From the NCBI GenBank assembly GCA_046329235.1, contig JAXLVA010000001.1, forward strand, positions 1,798,001-1,862,000: DNA of 64,000 nucleotides, written 5' to 3'. Both the position numbers and the translations under genes were made by a program. The DNA is from JALONH01 sp046329235. Its GTDB lineage: Bacteria > Bacteroidota > Bacteroidia > Cytophagales > Cytophagaceae. Under the pieces are notes generated by a model. The model did no database searches. It had not been told where the DNA came from and saw only the letters and a program-made list of their open reading frames with translations. Of the stretch, positions 36,884-45,210 are shown in pieces. The first letter of the stretch is position 1. Every line of letters begins with the position of its first letter.

Positions 36884-37578
36884 TGAAAGTTTACTCCACT
36901 ATTTTCTTTGATTTAGATCATACCCTTTGGGATTTTGATAAGAACTGTGCAGAAACGCTTTCTGAACTCTACGACCATTATCAATTACATCAGTATGATT
37001 TCAAAGTTGAGCAATTTCAAAAAACCTATCGATACGTTAATGATACGATGTGGGAAGGATATCATCGAAATGAAATTACTCAAGAAGAACTACGTACCGA
37101 ACGATTTAAGCGAACGTTTGAAATGTTAGGAGTAAAACCATTATTAGTACCGAACTACATTGATAAACATTTCATAGAGTTATGCCCAACTAAGCCTCAC
37201 TTACATGATCAAGCAATTGAAGTGCTACATTACTTGAGAGATAAAAATTATAAAATGCATATTCTTACCAATGGTTTTCCGGAGACTCAATGGGTAAAGA
37301 TGAAACACTCCGGACTTGAGCCTTTTTTCGAAGAATTAATCCATTCTGCTATGTCAGGCTACAAAAAACCGGACATCAATATGTACAACTTTGCTCTACA
37401 AAAAACCAATAGTGAAGCCGGTAGTACCATCATGATTGGTGATGATTTAAATGCTGATGTATTAGGTGCTAGAGATGCAGGACTTGGGCATGTATTTTAC
37501 AACCCACATAAAAAATCACACGACTCTACTATAGACCACGAAATTCATCATTTGGCTGAACTTAAAAATATTTTATGA
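36883..37578 (+). CDS. YjjG-family noncanonical pyrimidine nucleotidase (HAD superfamily)
   Basis: 231 residues. HAD motifs: FFDLDHTLWDF (nucleophile Asp), ILTNGFPETQ (motif II Thr), KKPDINMY (motif III Lys) and IMIGDDLNADVLGARDAGL (motif IV). The FDLDHTLWDFDKN start is typical of the YjjG subgroup, which dephosphorylates non-canonical pyrimidine nucleotides and so helps keep them out of DNA. It overlaps pruA by four bases. Confidence 0.87.
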   Translation: MKVYSTIFFDLDHTLWDFDKNCAETLSELYDHYQLHQYDFKVEQFQKTYRYVNDTMWEGYHRNEITQEELRTERFKRTFEMLGVKPLLVPNYIDKHFIELCPTKPHLHDQAIEVLHYLRDKNYKMHILTNGFPETQWVKMKHSGLEPFFEELIHSAMSGYKKPDINMYNFALQKTNSEAGSTIMIGDDLNADVLGARDAGLGHVFYNPHKKSHDSTIDHEIHHLAELKNIL

Positions 37579-39179
37579 ACCAACCGTTGAATGAACCAAT
37601 TCTTGATTATTTAAAAGGTAGTAAGGAAAGAAGTCTTCTTGAATCTACCATTAAGGACTTATCAGATAAAATCATTGATATCCCTATGTATATAGGGAAT
37701 CAAAAAATTACTACATCTGTAAAAAAAACAATTCATCCTCCACATCAACATCAATCTACTTTAGCTACTTTTTCAGAAGGGGATAAATCTCAAGTAGAGC
37801 TAGCTATTACAGCAGCACTTGATGCTAAGCAAGCATGGATGAATAAATCCATAGAGGAACGATCCTCCATTTTTCTTAAAGCAGCAGACTTACTCTCAAC
37901 AAAATATAGGGCACTTATCAATGCTGCCACTATGTTGGGACAATCTAAGAATGTATATCAAGCGGAAATTGATTCGGCGTGTGAGCTGATTGATTTCTTT
38001 CGATTCAATGCCTATTATGCATTACAAATCCAACAAACTCAACCCTTCTCTCCTAACGGCATTCAGAATGAATTAGAGTATCGCCCATTGGAAGGTTTTG
38101 TAGTTGCTATTACACCTTTTAATTTCACGGCAATTGCAGGTAATCTACCTTCCGCACCTGCTATCATGGGCAACACGGTAGTATGGAAGCCGGCGTATAC
38201 CCAAATATACGCAGCACATTTTACCATGGAAATTTTGTTAGAAGCAGGACTACCACCCGGAGTAATTAATTTGATTTATGTAGATGGACCAGTATTGGGA
38301 GAAGTCTGTTTCACCCATCCGGAATTTTCCGGATTACACTTCACCGGAAGTACTAAAGTATTTAATCAAATACAACACACTATACAATCTAATAGTCATC
38401 TATATAAAAACTACCCTAAGATTGTAGGAGAAACCGGAGGTAAAGATTTCGTCTTAGTACATCCAAAAACAAATATTAAAGCAGTTGCTACCGCACTCAT
38501 TAGAGGAGCATTCGAGTATCAAGGTCAAAAATGCTCTGCTGCTTCTAGGGCTTATATTCCAGCTTCGATATGGGCTGAATTATGGGCAACCATGAAACTT
38601 TGGTTGGATGAAATCACGATAGGTTCGGTAACAGAATTTCAACACTTCATGAATGCAGTAATTGACCAAACTGCTTTTAATAAAATCACAAGCTATATCG
38701 AGTATTGCAAAAATAATTCAGATGCTGAAATCATTTACGGTGGTACCTATAGTGATGAAGTAGGTTATTTTATTCAACCTACTATAGTCCTTACTAAAAA
38801 TCCTAAGAATAAAACAATGGTTGAGGAAATCTTCGGACCAGTGTTAACCATATATATATACCAAGATTCGGACTTCGATTCCGTTTTAGATTTAGTCAAT
38901 GCATCCACTGCTTTTGCTTTAACCGGAAGTATTTTCAGTGATGATGCAAGTGTAATTGAGAAAGTAAAAAACAAACTACAGTACGCTGCGGGGAATTTTT
39001 ATATCAATGATAAACCAACCGGAGCGGTAGTAAATCAACAACCATTTGGTGGTGCCAGAAAATCCGGAACCAACGATAAAGCAGGTTCAATCTATAATTT
39101 AACTCGATGGATTAGTCCGCGTACAATTAAGAGAAATCTAGCACCACCTGAAAACCCTTTTTACCCATATATGAAATAA
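37575..39179 (+). CDS. pruA: L-glutamate gamma-semialdehyde (P5C) dehydrogenase
   Basis: 534 residues of aldehyde dehydrogenase fold. EGFVVAITPFNFTAIAGN and GNTVVWKPAYTQ bind NAD; GLHFTGSTKVF, GETGGKDFV (general-base Glu) and YQGQKCSAASRAYIP (catalytic Cys) are intact; the end has NQQPFGGARKSGTND. It oxidises glutamate semialdehyde to glutamate, the second step of proline catabolism; the first enzyme is at 24.9-26.1 kb. It is the last gene of the ArsR-led unit and is followed by a terminator. Confidence 0.94.
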   Translation: MNQPLNEPILDYLKGSKERSLLESTIKDLSDKIIDIPMYIGNQKITTSVKKTIHPPHQHQSTLATFSEGDKSQVELAITAALDAKQAWMNKSIEERSSIFLKAADLLSTKYRALINAATMLGQSKNVYQAEIDSACELIDFFRFNAYYALQIQQTQPFSPNGIQNELEYRPLEGFVVAITPFNFTAIAGNLPSAPAIMGNTVVWKPAYTQIYAAHFTMEILLEAGLPPGVINLIYVDGPVLGEVCFTHPEFSGLHFTGSTKVFNQIQHTIQSNSHLYKNYPKIVGETGGKDFVLVHPKTNIKAVATALIRGAFEYQGQKCSAASRAYIPASIWAELWATMKLWLDEITIGSVTEFQHFMNAVIDQTAFNKITSYIEYCKNNSDAEIIYGGTYSDEVGYFIQPTIVLTKNPKNKTMVEEIFGPVLTIYIYQDSDFDSVLDLVNASTAFALTGSIFSDDASVIEKVKNKLQYAAGNFYINDKPTGAVVNQQPFGGARKSGTNDKAGSIYNLTRWISPRTIKRNLAPPENPFYPYMK

Positions 39180-39217
39180 AAAATCCCCACCGGCAAATAG
39201 CTAGTGGGGATTTTTTT
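39177..39217. terminator. Terminator between convergent pruA and DUF805 genes
   Basis: AAATCCCCAC and GTGGGGATTT form a perfect stem around a 13-base loop with A-run before and seven T after, so it can work in both directions. Confidence 0.85.
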
Positions 39218-39234
39218 AATATTATTTCTACCAA

Positions 39235-39597
39235 TTAGATACCGGAATCTAATGATCCGTTATTACCTACTGCAGAAGGATCTTTAGGATCCGGACCATA
39301 TTCGTTAGGACCTTTATCACCTTCAGTTAAAGCTAAAATTAAATTGTAAATAGGGATTAACATAAACCAACCACTTTTGCCTACATCATGTGCACGTCTA
39401 ATAGCAACAGCGATACCAGGAATTAATACCCCTAAAGAATAAAGGTAAGACAACTCAGGAATACCAATAATCCCGCAAATAAACCCTACTGCCATAGAGA
39501 TTAAAACATTGAAGAAAAAGAAGTACCAATACTCTGATCTACGAGCTCTACCATCAAATACCGCGTAGTTTTTTAATACATGTAAATAATAATTCAT
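39235..39597 (-). CDS. DUF805 family membrane protein
   Basis: 120 residues. FDGRARRSEYWYFFFF followed by membrane segments, IAVAIRRAHDVGKSGWF, and the C-terminal EGDKGPNEYGPDPK are the defining DUF805 features. Three or four membrane segments are present. Function is unknown; these proteins are widespread inner-membrane proteins. Confidence 0.9.
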   Translation of the reverse strand: MNYYLHVLKNYAVFDGRARRSEYWYFFFFNVLISMAVGFICGIIGIPELSYLYSLGVLIPGIAVAIRRAHDVGKSGWFMLIPIYNLILALTEGDKGPNEYGPDPKDPSAVGNNGSLDSGI

Positions 39598-39643
39598 AAA
39601 ATTAGATTGTGTTATGTGTAAAAACTCACCAATCGTTGTGAGA

Positions 39644-39676
39644 CAAACGTAGATAAACTTAATTATTTTTTTTCAA
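39644..39676 (-). promoter_or_regulatory. Candidate promoter for the DUF805 gene
   Basis: On the minus strand TTG (39674-39676) and TACGTTTG (39644-39651) are spaced by 22 bases; the -7 box matches TAnnTTTG exactly. The -33 element overlaps the stop codon of the SMR gene. Confidence 0.4.
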
Positions 39677-40002
39677 TGTACGGTTGATTTTGAGAAAAAA
39701 TTCATCACAAAAACACCGGCAACAATTAAAGTTATTCCTATTACAGCAGGTATATCTAAACTGTGCTTAAAATATACAACCGAGACTAATGCTGTCAGTA
39801 CAATGCCTAAACCACCCCAAATAGCATAAGCTATTCCTAATGGAATCAATTTTAACGCTTGTGAAAAGAAGAATAAGCAAGCTATATAAGCTACTATTGT
39901 GATTAATGTTGGGAATAGCTTCGTAAAACCGTTGGAAGCATTCATAAAACTAGACCCTAAAACTTCAAGCACAATTGCTAAACCTAACAATACATATTTC
40001 AT
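39673..40002 (-). CDS. Small multidrug resistance (SMR/EmrE-type) transporter
   Basis: 109 residues with four membrane segments. The start MKYVLLGLAIVLEVLGSSFMNAS keeps the essential membrane Glu of SMR pumps (LAIVLEVLG, EmrE Glu14 equivalent), and LIPLGIAYAIWGGLGIVLTALV is the dimer-interface motif. It exports lipophilic cations or guanidinium-type compounds with protons. A strong Shine-Dalgarno sequence precedes it, uncommon in this window. Confidence 0.9.
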   Translation of the reverse strand: MKYVLLGLAIVLEVLGSSFMNASNGFTKLFPTLITIVAYIACLFFFSQALKLIPLGIAYAIWGGLGIVLTALVSVVYFKHSLDIPAVIGITLIVAGVFVMNFFSKSTVH

Positions 40003-40010
40003 GATTAATT

Positions 40011-40017
40011 CTCCTTT
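40011..40017 (-). promoter_or_regulatory. Strong Shine-Dalgarno before the SMR gene
   Basis: AAAGGAG on the minus strand, eight bases before the ATG at 40002. Most genes in this window show no such sequence. Confidence 0.6.
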
Positions 40018-40072
40018 ACTGTAATCTTTTACGCTTTACTAATATTTTAGCTCTATAAGGTTAAATAGCATA

Positions 40073-41365
40073 TCAAAACCATTCTTTCAACACTTCCAAA
40101 CCCATTCCACGAGAGCCTTTCAGCAATACAGTTGCATTAGAGTATTTTTGATCTTTAACATACTCAATCAAAGCATCCTTAGTTTCAAAATACAGAGCTG
40201 TTGAATTAATCTTTTTTGCTTCTGCCATCCATTTCCCACAAAGTAATACTTTATCAAACTTACTTTGATTCAATAAATCACCTAACAAAGCATGTTCCTT
40301 GGCACTATCTGCGCCTAGTTCAAACATATCTCCAAGAACTGCTATCTTATTAGAAAAAGAAGATTGATTAAAATTCTCTATTGCTGCTTTCATCGATGAT
40401 GGATTGGCATTATAACAATCCATAATCAATGTATTCTTATCTGTCTTTAATATTTGAGATCGATTATTGGTTGGATTGTATTCACGAATAGCTTGATTTG
40501 CATCTTTAGCATCTACTCCAAAATATTTTCCAATACACAAAGCTGCTACTATATTATCATAGTTATACGCACCCGCCAAATGAGAAATGACTTCTTCTCC
40601 GTTTTCCGCTTTGAATCTTACTACTGGATTTGAGTCTATAAATGTAGCTTGGTAGTAATCTCCCGGATTAGCATAAGTAATCGGTTCTTTTAAATTAGTT
40701 ATGCTTTTCAAGGTCTCATTGGTAGAATGTAAAAAAACTTTACCTCCTGTAGCATTCAGATAATGATATAATTCACCCTTCCCTTTTTTTACTCCTTCAA
40801 TACCGCCAAATCCCTCTAAATGTGCTTTGCCAATATTCGTAATCAATCCAAAATTAGGTTCCGCATATTGACAGTAGCTTTCAATTTCTTTCTGATGATT
40901 AGCCCCCATTTCAACCACTGCCAATTCTATATCCTTTGTCAGAGACAATAGTGTCAATGGAATACCAATGTGGTTATTTAAATTACCTATGGTTGCATAG
41001 GTTTTATATTTTTTACTCAACACTGCATTCACTAATTCTTTGCTGGTAGTCTTTCCATTAGAACCAGTAATCGCAATCACCGGTATATTTAACGTACGAC
41101 GGTGTAAGCGTGCCAATTGTTGTAACGCAGTCAACACATCTTCTACTAACAAACATTTATCTGACACCTTATATGCTTCTTCATCTATCACCACATAAGC
41201 AGCCCCAGCCTCTAAGGCTTGTGTAGCAAATGTATTACCATTGAAGTTGGCACCTTTCAACGCAAAGAAGATGGAGTCTTTTTCAATCTTTCTAGTATCC
41301 GTACTAATTTTAGGATACTGTAAAAAACAATTATAAAGAGACTCTAAGGAAGTAAATGATTTCAT
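40073..41365 (-). CDS. murF: UDP-N-acetylmuramoyl-tripeptide--D-alanyl-D-alanine ligase
   Basis: 430 residues. N-terminal ISTDTRKIEKDSIFFALKG binds the UDP part; the ATP loop IAITGSNGKTTSKELV, the NNHIGIPLTLL segment, VVEMGANHQKEI and the late DCYNANPSSM are MurF-specific. It adds D-Ala-D-Ala to the UDP-MurNAc-tripeptide in peptidoglycan synthesis. It is last in the def-aminotransferase-amidase-murF unit and overlaps the amidase by four bases; the other mur genes are not nearby. Confidence 0.94.
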   Translation of the reverse strand: MKSFTSLESLYNCFLQYPKISTDTRKIEKDSIFFALKGANFNGNTFATQALEAGAAYVVIDEEAYKVSDKCLLVEDVLTALQQLARLHRRTLNIPVIAITGSNGKTTSKELVNAVLSKKYKTYATIGNLNNHIGIPLTLLSLTKDIELAVVEMGANHQKEIESYCQYAEPNFGLITNIGKAHLEGFGGIEGVKKGKGELYHYLNATGGKVFLHSTNETLKSITNLKEPITYANPGDYYQATFIDSNPVVRFKAENGEEVISHLAGAYNYDNIVAALCIGKYFGVDAKDANQAIREYNPTNNRSQILKTDKNTLIMDCYNANPSSMKAAIENFNQSSFSNKIAVLGDMFELGADSAKEHALLGDLLNQSKFDKVLLCGKWMAEAKKINSTALYFETKDALIEYVKDQKYSNATVLLKGSRGMGLEVLKEWF

Positions 41366-42138
41366 GATTGTATGGTAAAAGTATCCGCATCTAAATAAGC
41401 CGGAAATTTCTTTCTATATTCTTCTAATTTATTTTTACTTAAAGTAATGGTTTCGACAGCCCCTTTAGATCCTAAATCTAAAAGAATCTCCCCATCAAAT
41501 TGTACTACTCTACTATCACCTGCATATGGCAAGTTTTTCCCATCTGTGCCAATCCGATTTACTCCAATTACATAAGCTAAATTTTCAATGGCACGCGCCT
41601 GTAGTAAGGTTTTCCATGCTAAAGCACGAGGTGCCGGCCAGTTTGCTATATATATTGCAGCATCATACGCTTGATTTTTATTTCTGGACCAAACCGGAAA
41701 GCGTAAATCGTAACAAATAAACGGAGCAATTTTCCATCCCTTCACCTCCAGTATTAAGGTGTCATTCCCCGCAGTATAAGTTAAATGCTCTTCTCCCATT
41801 CGGAACAGATGTCGCTTGTCGTACACCTCATATTTCCCATCCGGATGAAAGGCAATTAAACGATTATAAAACTGATTCTTCTCTTTTACTACATAACTAC
41901 CCAAGATACAAGCATTGAATCGTTGACTCATTTGCTTCAACCATTTAAACGTATCCTGATTCATCAACTCGGCCACTTTGGATGCCTCCATCGTAAATCC
42001 GGTAGTAAACATTTCAGGTAATACAATCAAATCGGTGGTAGTAATTTCACTTAATTGTTCTTCCAGCATGGCTCTATTCGCCACGGGATTTTCCCAATAC
42101 AATTCGGTTTGAACTAAAGTGATTCGGATATCTGACAT
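41362..42138 (-). CDS. Nitrilase-family omega-amidase (YafV/Nit2-like)
   Basis: 258 residues. The Glu-Lys-Cys triad is visible in VLPEMFTTGFTM, YDKRHLFRMGEEH and PFICYDLRFPVW. These motifs fit the omega-amidase group that hydrolyses 2-oxoglutaramate and 2-oxosuccinamate. Those are products of glutamine or asparagine transamination, and the adjacent overlapping gene is an aminotransferase of the type that makes them. It lies in the cytoplasm. Confidence 0.87.
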   Translation of the reverse strand: MSDIRITLVQTELYWENPVANRAMLEEQLSEITTTDLIVLPEMFTTGFTMEASKVAELMNQDTFKWLKQMSQRFNACILGSYVVKEKNQFYNRLIAFHPDGKYEVYDKRHLFRMGEEHLTYTAGNDTLILEVKGWKIAPFICYDLRFPVWSRNKNQAYDAAIYIANWPAPRALAWKTLLQARAIENLAYVIGVNRIGTDGKNLPYAGDSRVVQFDGEILLDLGSKGAVETITLSKNKLEEYRKKFPAYLDADTFTIQS

Positions 42139-43280
42139 AAGATTTCTCCCGCTTGTCTTAAAGTATTTTCATTTTTAGCAAAGCAAAAACGAAGCACTTT
42201 ATTATTGGTCGTATCTTGATAAAAAACAGAAACAGGTATAGAGGCTAATTTATATTTTTCGGTTAACAATTTTGCTAACACCACTTCCTCTTCCTCTGAA
42301 AAAGAAGCATAAGACAATAACTGAAAATAGGTTCCGTAAGAAGGGAGTACTTCCCATTTAGAACCTTTGATTTGATTTGTTAGAAAATCTCTCTTCTCTT
42401 GAAAGAAGCTAGACAATCCATCTATTTTATTCGACTGACGAATTGCTTTTGCCACTGCATACTGAAATGGAGTCGCTGCAGCAAACGTATTATACTGATG
42501 AACTTTTCTAAATTCTTTTGTTAAATATTCCGGAGCAATACAATACCCCACTCTCCAACCGGTCACATGAAAGGTTTTCCCAAAAGAACCGATAACAAAA
42601 CTACGTTCTCTTAATTGAGGGAATTGCAAGGCTGAATAATGCACTTTATCATCAAACGTGATGTGTTCGTACACTTCATCACTTAACAACCAAAGGTTAT
42701 TTGAAACAACTAGTTTTTCTAAATGAAGCATATCTTCTTTACTCACCATACTCCCTGTAGGATTATGTGGTGAATTCAGAATTACTAATTTGGTTTTGGA
42801 ATTAATAGCATCTTCCACTTGATCCCAAGGAATAGAAAACTCCGGAAACTGTAGTGGAATAAATTTAGGAACACCACCCGCCAATAAAATAGCCGGTAGA
42901 TATACATCAAATGCAGGTTCAAAAATAAGAACTTCATCTCCCGGCTTCACAATAGAAGTGATAGCTGTGAAGCAGGCTTCTGTGGCACCACAAGTAATGG
43001 TAATTTCAGTTTCAGGGTTTACTTGAAGAAACGTTCTTCTATAAATATCTTCCGCATGAGCCAAACGTAAATCATACCAACCCGGCATAGGTGCGTATTG
43101 ATTTTTCCCGGACATCATTGCTTCGGTCACCCACTCTACCATTTCCGGATCTAATGGAAAATCAGGAAACCCTTGAGCAAGATTCACCGCACCGTGTTGT
43201 TGAGCTAAAGCCGACATCACCGTGAATATGGTAGTTCCCGTATTCGGCAATTTAGAAGCAACTCCGGTGGTTAAAGACAT
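42114..43280 (-). CDS. Methionine/glutamine-type PLP aminotransferase (YbdL/KAT-like)
   Basis: 388 residues. NLAQGFPDFPLDPEM near the start, ITCGATEACFTAI, ILNSPHNPTGSM, LLSDEVYEHITFD and the PLP Lys in GSFGKTFHVTGWRVGY are the hallmarks of the kynurenine aminotransferase/glutamine transaminase K/YbdL group. These use methionine or aromatic amino acids with various 2-oxo acids. The 25-base overlap with the omega-amidase gene suggests a coupled pair; see findings. The gene starts one base after def ends. Confidence 0.87.
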   Translation of the reverse strand: MSLTTGVASKLPNTGTTIFTVMSALAQQHGAVNLAQGFPDFPLDPEMVEWVTEAMMSGKNQYAPMPGWYDLRLAHAEDIYRRTFLQVNPETEITITCGATEACFTAITSIVKPGDEVLIFEPAFDVYLPAILLAGGVPKFIPLQFPEFSIPWDQVEDAINSKTKLVILNSPHNPTGSMVSKEDMLHLEKLVVSNNLWLLSDEVYEHITFDDKVHYSALQFPQLRERSFVIGSFGKTFHVTGWRVGYCIAPEYLTKEFRKVHQYNTFAAATPFQYAVAKAIRQSNKIDGLSSFFQEKRDFLTNQIKGSKWEVLPSYGTYFQLLSYASFSEEEEVVLAKLLTEKYKLASIPVSVFYQDTTNNKVLRFCFAKNENTLRQAGEILCQISESL

Positions 43281-43281
43281 A

Positions 43282-43836
43282 TTATTTCTTTAGAGGGAAT
43301 TTCATTCGGTAGGAAACATCACATATACCTTTGCTGATATTAGTAAGTTTACCTTTTAACAATCTTTTTTTCAATCCGGTTAAGTGATCTACAAATAGAA
43401 CACCTTCGATATGATCATATTCATGTTGAATTACTCGAGCAGTTAAGCCGTCAAATTCTTCCACTTGTTCTTTCCAATCCGTATCGAAGTAACGAACTCG
43501 AATATTCTCCGGACGGAAAACATCTGCACGTACACCCGGGATACTTAAACAACCTTCTTCGTAAGCCCACTCATCACCCCACTCTTCTTCTACTACAGGA
43601 TTGATAAATACTTTTTTCACTCCGGCTTCTTCTTCATCCTCAAAAGCCGTACTATCAATAACGAACATTCGAATGCTTAACCCTACTTGTGGTGCAGCCA
43701 AACCAACTCCACGAGCATGGTACATTGTTTCAAACATATCTTCGGCAATTTGTACTACGTCCAAAGAACCTTTTTCTATATCTGCCGCTTTCTTTTTCAA
43801 TACAGCATCACCAATGGCAACAATAGGGTAAATCAT
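43282..43836 (-). CDS. def: Peptide deformylase
   Basis: 184 residues. All three catalytic motifs are present: GVGLAAPQVGL, EEGCLSIPG (metal-ligand Cys) and QHEYDHIEGVLFVD (HExxH-type metal site with the catalytic Glu). It removes the formyl group from new protein N-termini. It opens a compact operon with an aminotransferase, an omega-amidase and murF, and has its own -7 box 24 bases upstream. Confidence 0.95.
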   Translation of the reverse strand: MIYPIVAIGDAVLKKKAADIEKGSLDVVQIAEDMFETMYHARGVGLAAPQVGLSIRMFVIDSTAFEDEEEAGVKKVFINPVVEEEWGDEWAYEEGCLSIPGVRADVFRPENIRVRYFDTDWKEQVEEFDGLTARVIQHEYDHIEGVLFVDHLTGLKKRLLKGKLTNISKGICDVSYRMKFPLKK

Positions 43837-43860
43837 GAATCAGTAAAATCAATATTCTAC

Positions 43861-43868
43861 CAAATATA
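43861..43868 (-). promoter_or_regulatory. Consensus -7 box for the def operon
   Basis: TATATTTG on the minus strand matches TAnnTTTG exactly, 24 bases before the def ATG. It begins one base after the T-run of the ruvX terminator; no clear -33 TTG was found. Confidence 0.4.
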
Positions 43869-43869
43869 C

Positions 43870-43893
43870 AAAAAAATAAGCCCAAAAGGGCTT
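43870..43893 (-). terminator. Terminator after ruvX
   Basis: AAGCCC and GGGCTT with an AAAA/TTTT loop, followed on the minus strand by ATTTTTTT. It lies 11 bases past the ruvX stop. Confidence 0.8.
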
Positions 43894-43904
43894 AAAACGA
43901 GATT

Positions 43905-44339
43905 TTATAGAGGTTGAGGCGGCCTAATAGCCTTCTGTTCCAAGTAAGATTGTAGGATAATGGTGGCACTGATTTTATCTACTGTGGCCTTATCACGACG
44001 GGCTTTTTTATTTATACCTGAATCTATCATCGTCTGAAATGCCATGGAGGAGGTAAAACGCTCATCCACTCCATAGATGGGTATATCAGGAAATGTACCT
44101 TTTAGTTGAGTTATAAACTTTTGAACAGCAGCCGCATTGGAGGAATCTTCATTAGAAAGTGTTTTGGGAATACCCACTACAAAAGATTCTACTTTCTCCG
44201 TCTGAATGTATTTAGATGTAAATGTGATTATCTGAGGTGTATCAATAGTATCCAATGCAGAAGCTATCATCTGAAGCGGATCCGTAACTGCTACTCCCAC
44301 CCTTTTTTTACCATAATCAAATGCCAATATTCTTGCCAT
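43905..44339 (-). CDS. ruvX: Putative pre-16S rRNA nuclease / Holliday-junction resolvase-like YqgF
   Basis: 144 residues from MARILAFDYGKKRVGVA; the ATG at 44339 overlaps the upstream stop by one base (TAATG), so the nearby start at 44348 is not used. The RNase H-like fold is seen in AFDYGKKRVGVAVTD, FVVGIPKTLSNEDS and YGVDERFTSSMAF with the conserved acidic residues (Asp 7, Glu in VDERFTS, and a C-terminal Asp in KATVDKISA). E. coli YqgF processes 16S rRNA ends. It is co-transcribed with the di-iron protein upstream. Confidence 0.9.
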   Translation of the reverse strand: MARILAFDYGKKRVGVAVTDPLQMIASALDTIDTPQIITFTSKYIQTEKVESFVVGIPKTLSNEDSSNAAAVQKFITQLKGTFPDIPIYGVDERFTSSMAFQTMIDSGINKKARRDKATVDKISATIILQSYLEQKAIRPPQPL

Positions 44340-45079
44340 TAATTCCAAGAAGACATCATCTTCAATTTCTCTGTGATAGATTTCTCTAATTCTAAAGCTT
44401 TAGGGAATAAAATTTCATTTTCGATTTTAGCATGTAGCATTAAATCATTTTCTAATGATTGTAATTCTCTATACAGTACTTTCAAATGTATAGAAGGAAC
44501 TTCCGGAGAATAGTTATTAGTAATATCTCTGATACCATCCATTACATCATCATCCGAACTATGCTCTAACGCATAATCACTAATAGATTTTTTATCAAAA
44601 TTACGTAACACTTTTTGAGAATGAGCATCGCCTTTGTCCGCTTTATTCATCATTAATATATAATGGAATAAAGAATCTTCTTCATCATATATGTGACGAA
44701 TAAAGTCTTCTACAAAGTAAGGGAAGATCAATTTTAAATCTTTATCAGTTTTCAACTCTTCTACCGGTAAATCTTGAATTAGACCTGCAATATATGGCAG
44801 ACGTTGTTTGATATATGTAAAGTGTGCGTGTTTTAGATATTCAATAATTAAATCAACTGAGTAGGTACGTAACAAATCCGGACCAATCACCGATTCACTA
44901 CGAATAGATTCTAAATGTTTTACAAATACTTCCTGTTTGATACCTTTTGAGGCGCACAATTCAGCTAGGGTACTTTCTGAATAATTATAGAATTTGATTC
45001 CAAAAAAATGTAGGGCGTGTGCTACTACATAATCCTTATCTACTAACTCTTGTATTTTAAGTGCGGATGTGAAGGTCAT
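44339..45079 (-). CDS. RIC-type di-iron (hemerythrin-like) protein, ScdA/YtfE relative
   Basis: 246 residues. An N-terminal small domain resembles ScdA_N (DKDYVVAHALHFFGIKFYN, STLAELCASKGI) but has no Cys pair after the aromatic motif. The C-terminal four-helix part keeps the di-iron ligands: His84/86 (KHAHFTYI), His129 with Glu133/134 (HIYDEEDSL), His173 (LEHSSDD), and His216 with Glu220/222 (HAKIENEILFP). RIC proteins repair Fe-S clusters after nitric oxide or oxidative stress and can move iron. It is coupled to ruvX. Confidence 0.83.
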   Translation of the reverse strand: MTFTSALKIQELVDKDYVVAHALHFFGIKFYNYSESTLAELCASKGIKQEVFVKHLESIRSESVIGPDLLRTYSVDLIIEYLKHAHFTYIKQRLPYIAGLIQDLPVEELKTDKDLKLIFPYFVEDFIRHIYDEEDSLFHYILMMNKADKGDAHSQKVLRNFDKKSISDYALEHSSDDDVMDGIRDITNNYSPEVPSIHLKVLYRELQSLENDLMLHAKIENEILFPKALELEKSITEKLKMMSSWN

Positions 45080-45179
45080 AAGTATTTGTAGTTTAGTGTA
45101 TAAGAATAAATATACAGAATAGAGCTACCCTAACCAATGACATTTCTCATTTATGTAATTGAATGTGGAAAAGATACCG

Positions 45180-45203
45180 ATACTACTATAATCCTAGTAG
45201 TAT
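45180..45203. other. Hairpin with T-run on the plus strand, after the TonB receptor gene
   Basis: ATACTACTA pairs with TAGTAGTAT around TAATCC, followed by TTTTTT on the plus strand. It is eight bases past the receptor stop but its T-run points the wrong way for that minus-strand gene, so it would best stop a plus-strand transcript. It may still act as a weak end for the receptor mRNA. Confidence 0.4.
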
Positions 45204-45210
45204 TTTTTGA

